Shown in pieces: positions 42,554 through 53,836 of a DNA stretch of 64,000 nucleotides. A model generated the notes under the pieces. It saw only the letters and a program-made list of their open reading frames with translations, had not been told where the DNA came from and searched no databases. Numbering within the stretch: position 1 is the first letter of the stretch; each line of letters opens with the position of its first letter. Source of the stretch: Isoetes taiwanensis (taxonomy: Eukaryota; Streptophyta; Lycopodiopsida; Isoetales; Isoetaceae); NCBI GenBank assembly GCA_021234155.1, contig JAJEKV010000006.1, positions 10,013,003-10,077,002 on the forward strand, given 5' to 3'. Position numbers and translations under genes: made by a program.

Positions 42554-43558
42554 TTAGTCCCTATGCGAACTATGTGAGGTGATGCTTTTTGTATTCAAAT
42601 TTAGTTCCTCTGTTTCTGGAGTACTTAGATAGGGTCGTAATGTAGGTTCAAGAGTGATTTGCCCCTCATTAATTTCTTTAAAAGTCTCGGGAAAAATTGT
42701 CTCCTTTTCCCCTAATTCTGCCATGTAACATATTTCTGTTTCTGAGGGCATCAGATTGTAAAATTCCTCATCATCTTTATACTCTTCATATGCATCATAC
42801 TTTGATTCACTATCCGAAAACATAGGCATATCCTCTAAAGTAGTAGAATTTCCAGTGGGCAAATCTATTTTGGTGACTTTTCCTTCTCTAGTTATTTTAA
42901 CAGAATTATCTGCCCAATCATGTAATACTTTGGCTTCTCGTGGCCATGGTCTACCTAGTAACACTTGGTAATCCATATTTCCCATTGCATTAGTATCAAG
43001 TATTACAAAATCCTGTTGAAAACTTATTCCTGCAATAGAAAATGGTACTCCTTTGATAATGCCTATTGGCTCCACTTGCCTATGATCTGCCATTCTCACG
43101 TTGAATGACGACGGGGTGATCGTTTCTAACTTGAGTTTCTTTCTCAAATTGTTGGTCATGATGTTCACTCCCGCTGCTCCATCAATGGGCACTTTGGGAA
43201 TGGTGTGTCCCTTTACTTCTAGAGTTAGCACGGGAGTTTGCTTATCAATAGGTTCACTTTTAAATGCAGGGATTAAGTGTTCTGTTTGGTAAACCTCTGT
43301 TGGAATTCCTAACTCTGGGATATACTTTGCTAATAACTCAAGAGGTAACAAAACCACTGTATTTTTAATTGTGTCGCTCAATGTTTTTAAATTATCATCC
43401 ATATTTGGACATCTCAGAATATCCTTGAAACCTGGCAAATATTTGACTACTATTTTCAATGGCGTAGGAATTGTCAACTCTTTAACTTGTCTTTTAATGC
43501 TTTGTAGTTTATCAACGTCACTATCATTCTCTTGGAAGTGAGTTTCTGAATTTTGCAA
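42554..43558 (-). CDS. gypsy protease region
   Basis: A 334-aa open minus-strand frame. The retroviral-type aspartic protease core is at about residues 130-250: TLEVKGHTIPKVPIDGAAGV with IDGAAG in place of the more usual D-S/T-G-A, then MADHRQVEPIGIIKGVPFSI, FVILDTNAMGNMDYQVLLGR (the LLGRP hydrophobic-glycine motif). It cleaves gag-pol in active elements. N-terminal 120 residues and the acidic C-terminal tail are linker. The frame is intact, in contrast to neighbouring pol segments. Confidence 0.8.
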   Translation of the reverse strand: MQNSETHFQENDSDVDKLQSIKRQVKELTIPTPLKIVVKYLPGFKDILRCPNMDDNLKTLSDTIKNTVVLLPLELLAKYIPELGIPTEVYQTEHLIPAFKSEPIDKQTPVLTLEVKGHTIPKVPIDGAAGVNIMTNNLRKKLKLETITPSSFNVRMADHRQVEPIGIIKGVPFSIAGISFQQDFVILDTNAMGNMDYQVLLGRPWPREAKVLHDWADNSVKITREGKVTKIDLPTGNSTTLEDMPMFSDSESKYDAYEEYKDDEEFYNLMPSETEICYMAELGEKETIFPETFKEINEGQITLEPTLRPYLSTPETEELNLNTKSITSHSSHRD

Positions 43559-43698
43559 TTCATTTATTTACTTTGTAGCAAAGTTATATATTTTATTCTC
43601 CTCCAAGATTTCTGGATATATTTCTTTGATTCGGCGACGTGTACTTTCCAATGGAATATCTTTAGCTTGAATCCCTTCTCTTGCAGCCTTTTGCCGTG

Positions 43699-44300
43699 TC
43701 ATGCATTCACTTCAACACTATCAACAATTCTACGCTCCAGGCTGACCATTCTTGCTTCCTCTGTTTTGACTTCACTCTTTTCTATATTTTTAGAAGGAAT
43801 GCTCCTTTTAAATGAATTCTTACAGTCCCGTGCAAAGTGGTCTTTCTCCGCACACTTCCAACATTCAACTTCTTTGACATCTTTTTTCCTTGATGTATCT
43901 GCTGTTACAACAAAAGCATCTGTACTATTTTTGTTTTTATTTCTTGAATTGAAATAAAAATCCTTTGTGCCATGATTATCACGATCACAAATGTAACAAA
44001 ATCTCTTTTCCTTGATAGGAATTCTGCATTCATTTGCATAGTGTCCTGGTCTAGAACACTTAGTGCACCATACGTAACTTCTGCGAGTTTCTCCACCAGT
44101 TAACTTCTTAACATTTTCTTCCATCCATTGTAATTTATTTTGCAATTCCCGAACTCCTCGAATCTCTTGGCTCACCTTCTTTTGAACCAAAGATTCAAGG
44201 TCTGGCTTGACATGTTTTTCAGCACCCATAATTCCTCCAATGACAACTGCTCTTTTTACAGCTTCATCCAAAGTTTGGGTGAGTCTAATTCGAGTTGTTG
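43699..44300 (-). pseudogene. gag: gypsy gag, zinc-knuckle half
   Basis: Minus strand, up to 190 aa. After DEAVKRAVVIGGIMG and a helical stretch there are three knuckle-like motifs: CTKCSRPGHYANEC and CWKCAEKDHFARDC are standard CCHC, while CYICDRDNHGTKDF between them has lost the last cysteine. They bind the genomic RNA. The N-terminal gag half lies right of the inserted family-A LTR. Confidence 0.8.
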
Positions 44301-44305
44301 CTTAA

Positions 44306-45883
44306 TGTGACGTCCCCTACTCGTATACGGTGCACTCACCATATACAAACAGGAGTTCATCCCCCCATACCAGCTCCATACTGATATAGGGCCCTCCACA
44401 TATCACTGCAACCGTAATGAGTTCCAGTGGGAAGAGTGAAAGGGTCATTTTACCCCGTCTCCCTCAGGGCCTACCTAGCTGCGGAAGCGTAAACATACAT
44501 GTCAGTATACAACATCATCACATATCCACCTCGAAGGGTGGTACATCAACATTTGCATAGACAAAGATCAGCACAATACATGTGGAAGTCCTACCCAAGG
44601 CTCAGACTCGAAGGGATGACTGACGGCTTGAGTCTCGAGTTCATTGCGAGGTAATTCATGGCAATGGATTTTTGGCATAAGAACATGGCTTAGGGTTGTC
44701 CACTCCATCCGCCCCTCCCTGGCACACTTTGCGAGTAGGCTGAAAAGTGTTGGGACTGGATCAGAGCCACGGGATGCATAGCCAAAGGGGCTATTCATGG
44801 GTTGCATCTCCCGGTTCGATGGGGGGTAGGGATCTCTCCTCCGGAGATCTACATCGCGACTCAAGGTGACTAGAGGCCCTTGCCCTTATTAGGACTTGAA
44901 CCCACTGGAGAGTGACGCATCACTCCATGGGTGTCGAGCCCATGCCTTGCCCACACGCAGTGGCAAGCCATTAGACCTAGTCCACAATGATCCCCGATAG
45001 ACTTTACACACCAGAGGGATCGTTCAAGGGTCAGAACACGAACCTCTTTATAAGCCAGTCTGGCCCCTTCACCCACAACCAGGTGTGGCTCCTTTGCACA
45101 GGCTGAATCTACAGTGTGCTAGAGAGGCTACTCTAGGAGCATCAACTACTAAGCTTTAGGGTCTCTACCCCCCTTCCCAATACAATGAGTTCACAGAGAT
45201 ACATCATCCATATACATCAGAGAAGAACTAAAGAACTAGATCTAATCTACATCATAGAGTTAGGTTCCTTAGTTAGAGTCTAATATCTGGGAATCTAGAT
45301 GGCTGCTATGGGCGATTTAATATGCTAAACCTACTGATACAATGACTGGAAGACGGTTTAGGCTATTAAGTCGACCAAATACCTGATCCTTGGCTCGGTC
45401 CTCCTGCCCTGAATTCGACCATCCTGCTGAACTGCTTGAAGATGGAACCAACAAGGAAAACTAATGGTGCAATTCGCTCAGACAGAGTCTGGGAGGCGAT
45501 TTTGACTCCTGGGGCAGGCAAAACAGAGCTCTAAAACCTTATGGACGAAAATGGCAAGTTTAGGGTTTCTCCTACCTAAATAGACAAGGGGTTAGGGCTA
45601 GGGTTTCCAATTATCCCTTTAGGCATGTGGGATAATTGGGAATGGCCCACTTGCCTTTAATGGCTAGGTGGCATAAATGTATCCACATGGAAAGGTGTGC
45701 ACCTTAATAAATGTGCACATTGGTAAATGTGCACATTAATAAATGCACATACCTTGCAAGTTGCCCCCTAGGGGCTACACACCTGGCTACACGTCGGCGT
45801 ACACGTCAGTCGGAGTGGCATGTACGCGTGACGAGGCAGTATAGTATACGTCCTGGGACCGTATACTGTGCTGGAACGTCACA
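44306..45883 (-). repeat. solo LTR of family A
   Basis: 1578 bp with inverted ends TGTGACGT/ACGTCACA and a perfect 5-bp duplication CTTAA on both sides (44301-44305, 45884-45888), inserted in the gag gene of the large gypsy element. Colinear but diverged similarity with the LTR at 58913-60528 (CACTCCATCCGCCCCTCC, GAGCATCA, GTCTCTACCCC). No interior or second LTR, so it is a solo LTR from LTR-LTR recombination. Near 44880-45010 on the minus strand GGGTTCAAGTCC resembles a tRNA B box, possibly a SINE remnant. Confidence 0.85.
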
Positions 45884-45888
45884 CTTAA

Positions 45889-46322
45889 TTTTTCCTGGAA
45901 ATCTCTCAATGAACCAAGATATGATATCTTCTTCATGAGGTTTATGTTCTAATTGGCTTGCTAATTCAGACACTCTAATAGCAAAGCTTTTTGAAGTTTC
46001 CCAAGGTATAATCTGTATGGTTTTTAATTCCTCCTTTAACTCTCGAGAGGTTGGAGTTAGTTGAAATGTTTTCAAAAAACAACTCTTTAATCTCTACCCA
46101 TGTTTTTACTGTATCCATGTTACGAATCAACCAATCTGCTGGTTTTCCCTCTAATGTGGTTGGAAATAGTATAAGCCTCTCGGCATCAGTATCCTGACCA
46201 TTCATAGTACTAATATTCTCAAATTGTTTAATATGAGTTCTTGGTTGTGTTTCAGCCGCTTTTCCAGCCCCATATTTGGGATATGGAATACTTTTAGAAT
46301 GAGACGTAGACATTGTGAACAA
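45889..46322 (-). pseudogene. gag: gypsy gag, N-terminal half
   Basis: Minus strand: MSTSHSKSIPYPKYGAGKAA (start about 46313), DAERLILFPTTLEGKPADWL and VKTWVEIKELFFENIST in one frame; a frameshift near 46075; then WETSKSFAIRVSELASQLEH and WFIERFPGKIK up to the LTR insertion at 45884. This is the retrotransposon gag core (particle protein). After excision of the solo LTR the frames still do not meet, so other indels exist. Confidence 0.82.
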
Positions 46323-46548
46323 GGAATCAATATCTGGAAGAATTTGAGACTGTTTCTCCTATTCAATTTTACATTGAACTCTTTTTTGCTGTCTTACTGT
46401 CCTCTCCTCTTCTTTCTTCTCTCTTCCTGAACTCTTCTCTGCTCACGAATATCCTTATATCCTTGCATTCACCCATTTATGGGGTATTTTAAGCATTAAT
46501 TAAGTATTATAACGCATTTTAAGTCACAGAGATGCGCAGTAATTTATC

Positions 46549-46930
46549 CTGGTAGCACTAATCATTCTATAGCCAAATCGAGTTAGGTTTGGAGTTGGGT
46601 TTTGAAATTTTGCAAGCTAGTAAAGGACTCATAGAAGTACCTTGTGGCCAAATCTTAGCTCAAAACACTTAGTATAACCTGTTCAAATGATGGTCTGATA
46701 AGCATCAAAATTTCTGCTATAACAAACTTTCATTACAGAAATTATCTATCTTGGTAGCACTACAAATAGAGTTAAGTTTGGAGTTCTGAAATTTTGCAGG
46801 CTGGTTAAGGACCCATAGGAGTACCTTATAGCCAAATCTTAACTCAAATTAATATGTGTAACCTGTTCAAATAGTGATCTGATACACATCAAAATTTCTG
46901 CTATAACAAACTTTCATTACAGAAATTAAT
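46549..46930 (-). repeat. 190-bp tandem duplication in gypsy leader
   Basis: Two copies (about 46549-46738 and 46742-46930) share TGGTAGCACTA, TTTGCA, CCAAATCTTA, AACCTGTTCAAAT and ATCAAAATTTCTGCTATAAC. It lies between the primer site and gag, the untranslated leader. Confidence 0.85.
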
Positions 46931-46943
46931 GGCTATATTCTAT

Positions 46944-46961
46944 TCCCCGGCAACGGTGCCA
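46944..46961 (-). promoter_or_regulatory. primer binding site, tRNA-Asp
   Basis: TCCCCGGCAACGGTGCCA on the plus strand equals the 3' end of plant tRNA-Asp with one mismatch, so the minus-strand element RNA would pair with tRNA-Asp. This primer is typical of Athila/Tat elements. It lies 6 bases from the LTR. Confidence 0.85.
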
Positions 46962-46967
46962 AAACTA

Positions 46968-47863
46968 TGTTAAAGGTCTGTCACCCCTCTAGCATAGCAA
47001 CTCATTCTTTTCATGAATTAATTTACCCAGGAACTTGGAATATAGCAACGCAAACTACAGCAGAAATCACAAACATACCATAGTATCTGCAAGCCATGCA
47101 TCAAAAGTTTCGTAATCAGTAATTTCCAAAGACTTGGTAGCTGTCATCTCCGCATCCGTAAGGAACCTGTAAGAATTATTTGTATGCTTCTAAGTGAACA
47201 AGAATCATGGAAGAATTGCACATCGTTGCCTTGTTTGCCTTATGCATTGCAAAAACAAAGCTAACATAATTATTAAAACAAAGGATACTTGCATGTGAAG
47301 GAATGGATGAATACAACTCAGTTAAGCATCACAAACGAAATGAGAGCCAAAGAATCTTCCATTGATTTCAGTTCATGAATACAAAAGAGATTTATTGAAG
47401 AACAGGTCATACAAAGCTTAAGGCCAGAATCGAATTGCAAGAGAGCTTTTCCTTCCCCAATCCTCACCTTAAATAGACACCGTGCTCTTAATCCAGATCA
47501 GCTAACCGACCATGCTTCGAGATGTCCACTCCATGCTTTGTGCTCCTGAATCCTCGGCGGCAAGGCTAACCGTTTCAACGTGACTAAAAAAAATATTTTT
47601 TTTTTTTCGAATTATTTTTTGTATCTTTTCATAATGAGAACGATAAATACACAATGTTTCTTTTTTGTCTTTTTTTTTCCTTAATAATGAAAACTATAGA
47701 AATATTTTAGTATTTTCAACAATAATGGAAATTGACTCAAAATTTATCGTCGTGCTCTCTTATAATGGTCACAATACTCTGATTCTTCGTCAGAGTTATC
47801 TCCTTCGCTGACTTGTACACGATCATCTGCAACGGGGTCAATAACTGGGTCAACTATGTCACA
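46968..47863 (-). repeat. 5' LTR of large gypsy element
   Basis: About 894 bp, TGTTAAAGG to CTATGTCA (47861), followed by CA and then the target duplication AAGTC. It matches the left LTR apart from the captured fragment. On the minus strand TATTTAA near 47470 is a possible TATA box. Confidence 0.85.
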
Positions 47864-48474
47864 AAGTCTCTACCCCCTTTCTCAATACACAAGATGTGCA
47901 ACATAAGATCAACCATCATCGTACATCAATATAATCATGATAAATAATGAAGATAATATTTAATCTACACACATGAATCTATCTACTTGTTAGGGTTCCT
48001 TGAATAGGGTTCGAAACCTAGATTGGGGGTTCTAGAAAGGCTCTACTAGCAAGATAAGATACCAGCTCATTTGAAATCCTAGGTTCTAAATGATCTACCT
48101 ATGAAGCTACTCTGAATACCTGCTCTGGACGAACTCCCTCCAACCCTTGGAGTCCCCATGACTTGCTGACGATCGGGGTGGTTCGTCCTCCCTCTGATGA
48201 GTGCACTGCCTTGGAGCTGCCGATCTGAGCTGCACCACAATGAACGGTGTTCGAAACAGAGTTCCGAGCGAAGAACAGGTCTCAAGGTATTTGGAGCCAA
48301 AAAACGGCCTAGGGTTAGAGCATTTATAGGTTAGGGTTCCATGTCACTACCACATGGCTCCAATGGGGTGCTTCCGTGTGGCGGGCGCCCAATAGGTGAG
48401 GCCATGTGGAAATGGCCTTATGCCTAAGGCTGACTAAGTTATATGAATAACTTAACCATGCTCCATTTTCCTAA
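47864..48474 (-). repeat. family-A LTR, middle piece
   Basis: Continues the LTR piece that ends at 28691 and matches 59830-60430 of the complete copy. It is interrupted by the copia element; TTTCC (48467-48471) is the target sequence, followed by TAA before the copia LTR. Confidence 0.85.
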
Positions 48475-48972
48475 TGTTGATAAGTCAGAATAATATTCTC
48501 TGATAATGATGGTAAACCTATGACTAGTTAAGCTATGTCTAGTGGTTGCTAACCTATTCATAGTGCATGATGGTTAAGTTAATATGTTCGAATGTTGGAG
48601 GGAAATAGCCTTTCTATTTGAGTTGTCAAATGGCATTGAGCCATGTTGTTCTCTCGATCTCGATGGTGGCAAAACCGTCGGACCACTTGGATCTCGGTTG
48701 CCTAACCGCCGGATCAACCAGGTTATTAATATCTGAGCTGTGATCTGGCTTCGAGTGAACCGAATCTGCATCAATAACTCCAAAGAAGTAATGGTCAATG
48801 CATGAATAGTATTCGGGCCAATACCCCAGCTACAATAACTATTGTTAATGGTCTCTATGGTTTAAGTTGCATTTTGTGAATAATCTAGTTGAATGGTATG
48901 ATTAACTAGATCTTGTTGATTGAAGAAGATTATTATCTCACATATATTGATTGTACTATTGATCTAACAACA
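48475..48972 (+). repeat. copia 5' LTR
   Basis: 498 bp, ends TGTTG and CAACA (perfect 5-bp inverted ends). Confidence 0.93.
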
Positions 48973-48974
48973 AG

Positions 48975-48986
48975 TGGTATCAGAGC
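48975..48986 (+). promoter_or_regulatory. copia primer binding site, tRNA-Met
   Basis: TGGTATCAGAGC two bases after the LTR, the standard initiator tRNA-Met site of plant copia elements. Confidence 0.95.
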
Positions 48987-48998
48987 AGGTTATAAATT

Positions 48999-51103
48999 AT
49001 GGCAAGCAGATTTGGTGCAAGTCTGCTTAGTACAGTTGAAGTCTATAAAGGGGGACCAGGTTTTCAAATCTGGAAAAGCCAGATTATGCATATCTTGGAG
49101 GTAGAGGATCTATGGGAATTGGTAGATCCTAATGGAGATGTGAAAGCATGTCTGCTATAAGTGCTGCAGCCAGTTCAACTCAGTGTGGGAATTTGACACC
49201 CCAGAGGGTGTCAAAAGCAAAAAAAAGTGTCAAAGAGACATCTTCCGTAGAGAAAATGTGTCAAAAGAGAATTTATAGTTTGATAAAATGCGTCAAAAGA
49301 GATTTAAAAAATTTTAAATGTGTCATTTGACACACTTAAAAATATTAAGTGTGTCAAAAAAAATTAGAGCCCCAAATACACAAGAGTTGTCTATACAAGG
49401 CTTAATGTATGTGTATACTTAATAATGCAAGAAGAATTAATATTCAATAGAATTTTCCATTTTCCTTATATTTATATAAATTTATCTTTCATAGCAAAAT
49501 TCATATTGTAATCTTTTTGTTGTAGAATTTCAAATTATTTTCTTCATTTGATAACATAAAAAAAAAAGTGTGTCAATGGTGTTCACAACACGTCAAATGA
49601 GACACAAAAAATTTGGAAGTGTGTCAATTGACACATTCAATTTTAAAAAGCGTGTCATAAGAAATACAATAAATAAGTTGAATTTCCCACACTGGTTCAA
49701 CTGCAGGAGAAGCTAGAGGAAATGGTTTATCTGTAAACCCAGGAGGAGAAGGAAGCTCGTCTAGTGTATCCAAAACAGCAAAGATAAAGGAAGCAAAAGG
49801 CATTATTTGCAGCAAAGTTGGACCAACAATCATGCCCAAATTAAGAGGTAAGACTCCTAGACAAATGTGGAGTTACTTGCTTAAAAATTATGAAGCCAAA
49901 ACTTCCTCACAAATTGATGTGTTGGAAAGTGAATTAAGGAGCTTGAAATTTAATGAAGATGATGATGTCTCAGAATTTTTCAATAAATTCGATATCATAG
50001 CAGATCTAGATGGAGCTGGAGTAGTTATCAATGAAAGGTATCAAGTTTTATCTATTGCTAGGGCTGTGTCTTCCAATGAACACCTATCAGTCCTGATAAG
50101 AAATGTAGCAAAGAATAGGATTAAAGCAGAGAATATGCTAAGGACAGAAGTTGAGCAGAGAAAAGTTAAAAGGGAAAATGAGGAAGCTAATGAAATACTC
50201 TATGCTGGGGGAAGAGGACGAGTAGGCCCTTGTTACCATTGCAATGCAGAAGGTCATATTAAAGCAAATTGTCCTAAGCTATCTAAGAACAATAAATGCT
50301 TTGATTGTCAAGGTTTTGGACATATTGCTGCTAATTGTTCCAGCCCAAAGGATCCAAACAAAAACAGGGAACAAAGTATGGCTGGTAGAGGCAGGGGATA
50401 CAATGCAAGAGGAACAAGCTTCAGAGGAAGAAGAAATTTCAGAAATAGAGGAAGAGAAAGACCAACTAGTGTGAACATAACCAGAGAAACAAATGAAGAA
50501 GAACCTGAGGAAGAAATGGACGAAAATGCAGAGGTAACAATTTCAAAAATATTTTCAGTTTCTGAAAATTACTCTAAGGATGGTGATAATCTATTTATTA
50601 TAGATAGTGGAGTTGAAAGGAGTGTGATTAAATCCAAATGCAGATTAAAGGAGAAGACTAGCAGAGTTTCCAGTTTTGTTTCTATGGGAGATGGAAAATT
50701 AGAGAAAGTTGAAGAAGAAGGACTTTTGGAGCTTTATGATTTAGAAGGAAAAATTGTCATGATTTACAAAGTGTTTTGTGTGCCTAATATAGTGAAAAAC
50801 CTCATTTCTGTTACACAGTTGGTAGATCTTGGATATCAAGTGACCTTTGAAAGGTTATTTTGTAAGGTTTTGATGAATAATAAAATCAAATTTCTTGGGA
50901 AAAGAATTGGCAAAGTCTTTGGCTTTTATAATGATATGGTTGAGTCAATTAATTCTGTAATGGTACCTACATTACAAACATGGCATGAGAGACTTGGCCA
51001 CACTCATGCAAACAATATAAATTACATGATTAAAAGAGGAATGATTATTGGAGAAGAAAGCAAAGAAGGAAATTTTCAATGCAAAGGCTGTTTGCTGGGA
51101 TAA
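48999..51103 (+). pseudogene. gag: copia gag and protease, interrupted
   Basis: Gag starts at ATG 48999 (MASRFGASL, GFQIWKSQIMHILEVEDLWE), shifts frame near 49147, is split by a MITE at 49181-49694, and runs open from about 49703. RQMWSYLLKNYEAKTSSQID and LESELRSLKFNEDDDVSEF form the UBN2-type core. Two zinc knuckles follow, CYHCNAEGHIKANC and CFDCQGFGHIAANC, where most plant copia gags have one. An Arg/Gly-rich stretch precedes the protease, whose motif reads FIIDSGVERSV (DSGV in place of DSGA). The frame ends with the GAG-pre-integrase zinc site, WHERLGHTH and CKGC, and a small frameshift near 51100 separates it from integrase. Confidence 0.88.
49181..49694. mobile_element. hAT-type MITE in copia gag
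   Basis: 514 bp with terminal inverted repeats CAGTGTGGGAATTT/AAATTCCCACACTG and an 8-bp duplication GTTCAACT (49173-49180, 49695-49702). TIR sequence and 8-bp duplication fit the hAT superfamily. The interior repeats GTGTCA/TGACAC many times on both strands. No transposase. Confidence 0.9.
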
Positions 51104-52386
51104 AACAGCAGGTTACCTTTCCCAAAACATGCAAAGAGAGCAAGAGAGAGAAATTCTGGAAATCGTCCATAGTGACCTTTGTGGACCTTTAAATGTAAGA
51201 AGTATACATGGGAAAAGGTATCTCATTACCTTCACAGATGATTTGACCAGGAAAACTAAATGCTACACTTTAAGGACCAAAGACCAAGCTTTTGAAGCAT
51301 TCAAAATATTTCAAGCAGAAGCTGAAAGACAAACTGGTAAGCAAATTAAATATTTGAGAACTGACAGGGGAGGTGAATTCATTTCTTACAGGTTCAACAG
51401 ATATTGTCAACAACTTGGAATTAAAAGGCAACTTACTTGTTCACATACACCTCAACAAAACAGAGTAGCAGAAAGGAAGAATAGGACACTGCTTAATGCA
51501 GTCAGGTCCATGCTCAAACATGCTGGATTGCCCAATTTTCTATGGGAGGAATCACTCAAATCTGCTTCCAACATTCAAAACAAATTACCTACAAGGAGTA
51601 CAAATGGGGAAGCACCTGACAAACTATGGTATGGCACTGAACCCTCTTTTGATCAATACAAAGTGTATGGTTGTGCAACCTATGCCCATATTCCAGAGGA
51701 AACTAGGAAGAAATTAGATGATAGGGCCTGCATATATTATCTCATAGGCTATGATGAAAGTGCAAAAGGATATAAGTTGTATGAACCTATCAAAAGGAAA
51801 ATTATACTAAGCAGAGATGTAACTTTTGATGAGCATACAAAAAAACAGGGAAATGAAAAAACAGCAAGACATAGTATAGTGATTCCCAAGGTTAATGAGC
51901 ATACAAAATCAGTTAGTTTTGATGAGGATAAGTCTGAAATTATGAGTGACACAGAGCAGAAAAATGAGCAGGTCGATGATGTGGAGAATGATGTGAATGA
52001 GGAAATTCAGCATTAATGAGAATCATGGCAATGGTATTGTAAAAGTTAGAAAAAGGCAAACAGAAGCAGAAAAGCTCAGAAATGATATGCAAATTGATGC
52101 AAATAAATATGGCCGAAATGATGAAGGAAAAAGTAAGAGGTTTACTGAAGAACCTGAACTGGAACAAATCTTGGCTATTTTAGAGCCAAATGTACCTTCT
52201 TCTTATGAAGAATCAATGGCAGCTGGAGACTCATTACACTGGAAGAAAGCTATGGAAGAAGAACTATATGCCTTTCAAAGAACTCAAACTTATGATCTAG
52301 TTAAGAGACCCAGTGGGAAGAATATTGTTAAAAATAAATGGATATTCAGGCTTAAACCTGACTCTGATGGAAAAGGGCAGAAATAG
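51104..52386 (+). pseudogene. pol: copia integrase and RT start
   Basis: The integrase core has VHSDLCGPL, YLRTDRGGEFISYRFNRYC and QQNRVAERKNRTLL, giving the D, D and E residues, then APDKLWYGTEPS and a KxxI..RDVTFDE segment. The frame shifts near 52010 and continues with LEPNVPSSYEESMAAGDSLHW and IVKNKWIFRLKPDSDGKGQK, the start of the RT domain, ending at a TAG (52384-52386) before KARLVAKGF. Confidence 0.9.
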
Positions 52387-53811
52387 AAAGCTAGATTGGT
52401 AGCAAAAGGGTTCTCTCAAAAGAAAGGATTAGATTATGACGAGACCTTTTCACCAATAGTCAAATTAGCAAGCTTGAGGATGCTGTTAGCAATTGCAAAT
52501 GCAAAAAATCTTGACATACATCACATGGATGTAAGCACTGCTTTTTTAAATGCCAAATTGGATGAAGAAATCTTTATGGAGCAGCCACAAGGATTTGAAG
52601 TTGGACACAACTTGGTTTGGGAATTAAATAGGGCAGTCTATGGTCTGAAACCAGCACCTCGACAATGGTACATTTGTATGGATGAACATCTAAGAATAGG
52701 TGGGTTTAACAAATTGCAAAGTGATGGAAATATTTATATTCTTAGACAAGACAGCAAGTACTGCATCATTGCACTATATGTGGATGATTGCATTATGATT
52801 TCCAACTCAATGGAATGCTTGGAATATAGCAAAAATATGTTGAAGCACAAGTTCAAAATGACTGATTTAGGTGAATTGAAAAAGTTCTTGGGCATTGAAG
52901 TATACAGGGATAGGGGAAACAAAAGACTCATTCTCACACAGTCATCAAACATTCAAGGTATTTTGGAAAGGTTTGGAATGACTGATTATAAAGTTGTTAA
53001 CACTCCTTTGGTGCCTGGTCATGCCATGTCAGAGGACATGTGTCCTAAAACTATTTCAGAAATAAAAGAAATGGAGGAGACACCATATAGGGAATTGTTG
53101 GGATGTTTACTATACATTAGTAATTGTACACGCCGTGATATTGCCTTTTCTGTCAGTTTGCTAAGTAGGTACACAAGCAATCCAGGGAAACAACACTGGA
53201 TAGCAGCAAAAAGAATCTTGAGATTTCTTAAAGGAACTCAAGATCAAGGTATAAACTATTCAAACAATGATTTGACACTCAAAGGATATTGTGATGCTGA
53301 CTGGGGCTCAGATTTGGACAACAGAAAATCTACATCAGGATTTTCATTAATGCTTGGAGGAGCAGCCATAATATGGAAGTCAAAGAAATAGTCCAGCACT
53401 GCCATGTCTTCAGCTGAGGCTGAATATGCAGCCACTTCACTTGCTGCAAAAGAGATTGTTTGGGCCAGAAGGTTGCTGAATGAACTAGGCATAATGCAAG
53501 AAAAAGCCACTATTCTGTTATGTGATAGCCAAAGTTGCATTGCCATTACAAGAAATCCTGTCTTGCATCAAAGGACCAAACATATTGAATTGCACATGCA
53601 CTTTATCAGGGAAATGGTTGCTAAGAAATATGTGTCAGTTGAATATATTTGCACTCAAGATCAAGCAGCAGACATCTTCACAAAAGCTCTTACACATATT
53701 AAGTTCAGGAAGTTTCAAACTTTACTTGGTATTGCAGGTCTTAATTCTTCTGAGCAGAATGTTGGTGAATCCAGATGTTTCTCTGAAAGCTATTCTGTCA
53801 ACCAAACTTAG
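52387..53811 (+). pseudogene. pol: copia reverse transcriptase and RNase H
   Basis: Open from KARLVAKGFSQKKGLDYDET through MDVSTAFLNAKLDEEIFMEQ and the catalytic LYVDD to RNase H (GYCDADWGSD, SSAEAEYAA, CDSQSCIAI, TKHIELHMHFIRE), ending with TAA at 53809-53811. One TAG (53389-53391) interrupts IIWKSKK where KSKKQ is usual, a C to T change. Active-site residues of both domains are preserved. Confidence 0.93.
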
Positions 53812-53825
53812 AGAATATTATCTGA

Positions 53826-53836
53826 TGGAGGAATGA
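53826..53836 (+). promoter_or_regulatory. copia polypurine tract
   Basis: TGGAGGAATGA directly before the 3' LTR; short but purine-rich. Confidence 0.55.

Larger units (their letters stand above)
28692..47863 (-). mobile_element. large nested gypsy element (19.2 kb with insertions)
   Basis: Left LTR 28692-30003, right LTR 46968-47863, primer site at 46944 and polypurine tract at 30004 define an element read right to left. AAGTC directly precedes the left LTR (28687-28691) and follows the right one (47864-47868), a 5-bp target duplication inside a family-A LTR whose uninterrupted relative reads CTACTAAGTCTCTACC. The order is gag, protease, RT, RNase H, integrase, then accessory ORFs. A tRNA-Asp primer and lack of chromodomain fit the OTA (Athila/Tat) group. 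Secondary insertions are annotated separately. Removing them leaves roughly 10-11 kb. Confidence 0.85.

Noticed and set aside
44875-45010. tRNA gene in the solo LTR (GGGTTCAAGTCC on the minus strand)
   Set aside because: A B box is present but no cloverleaf could be drawn; at most a SINE remnant.
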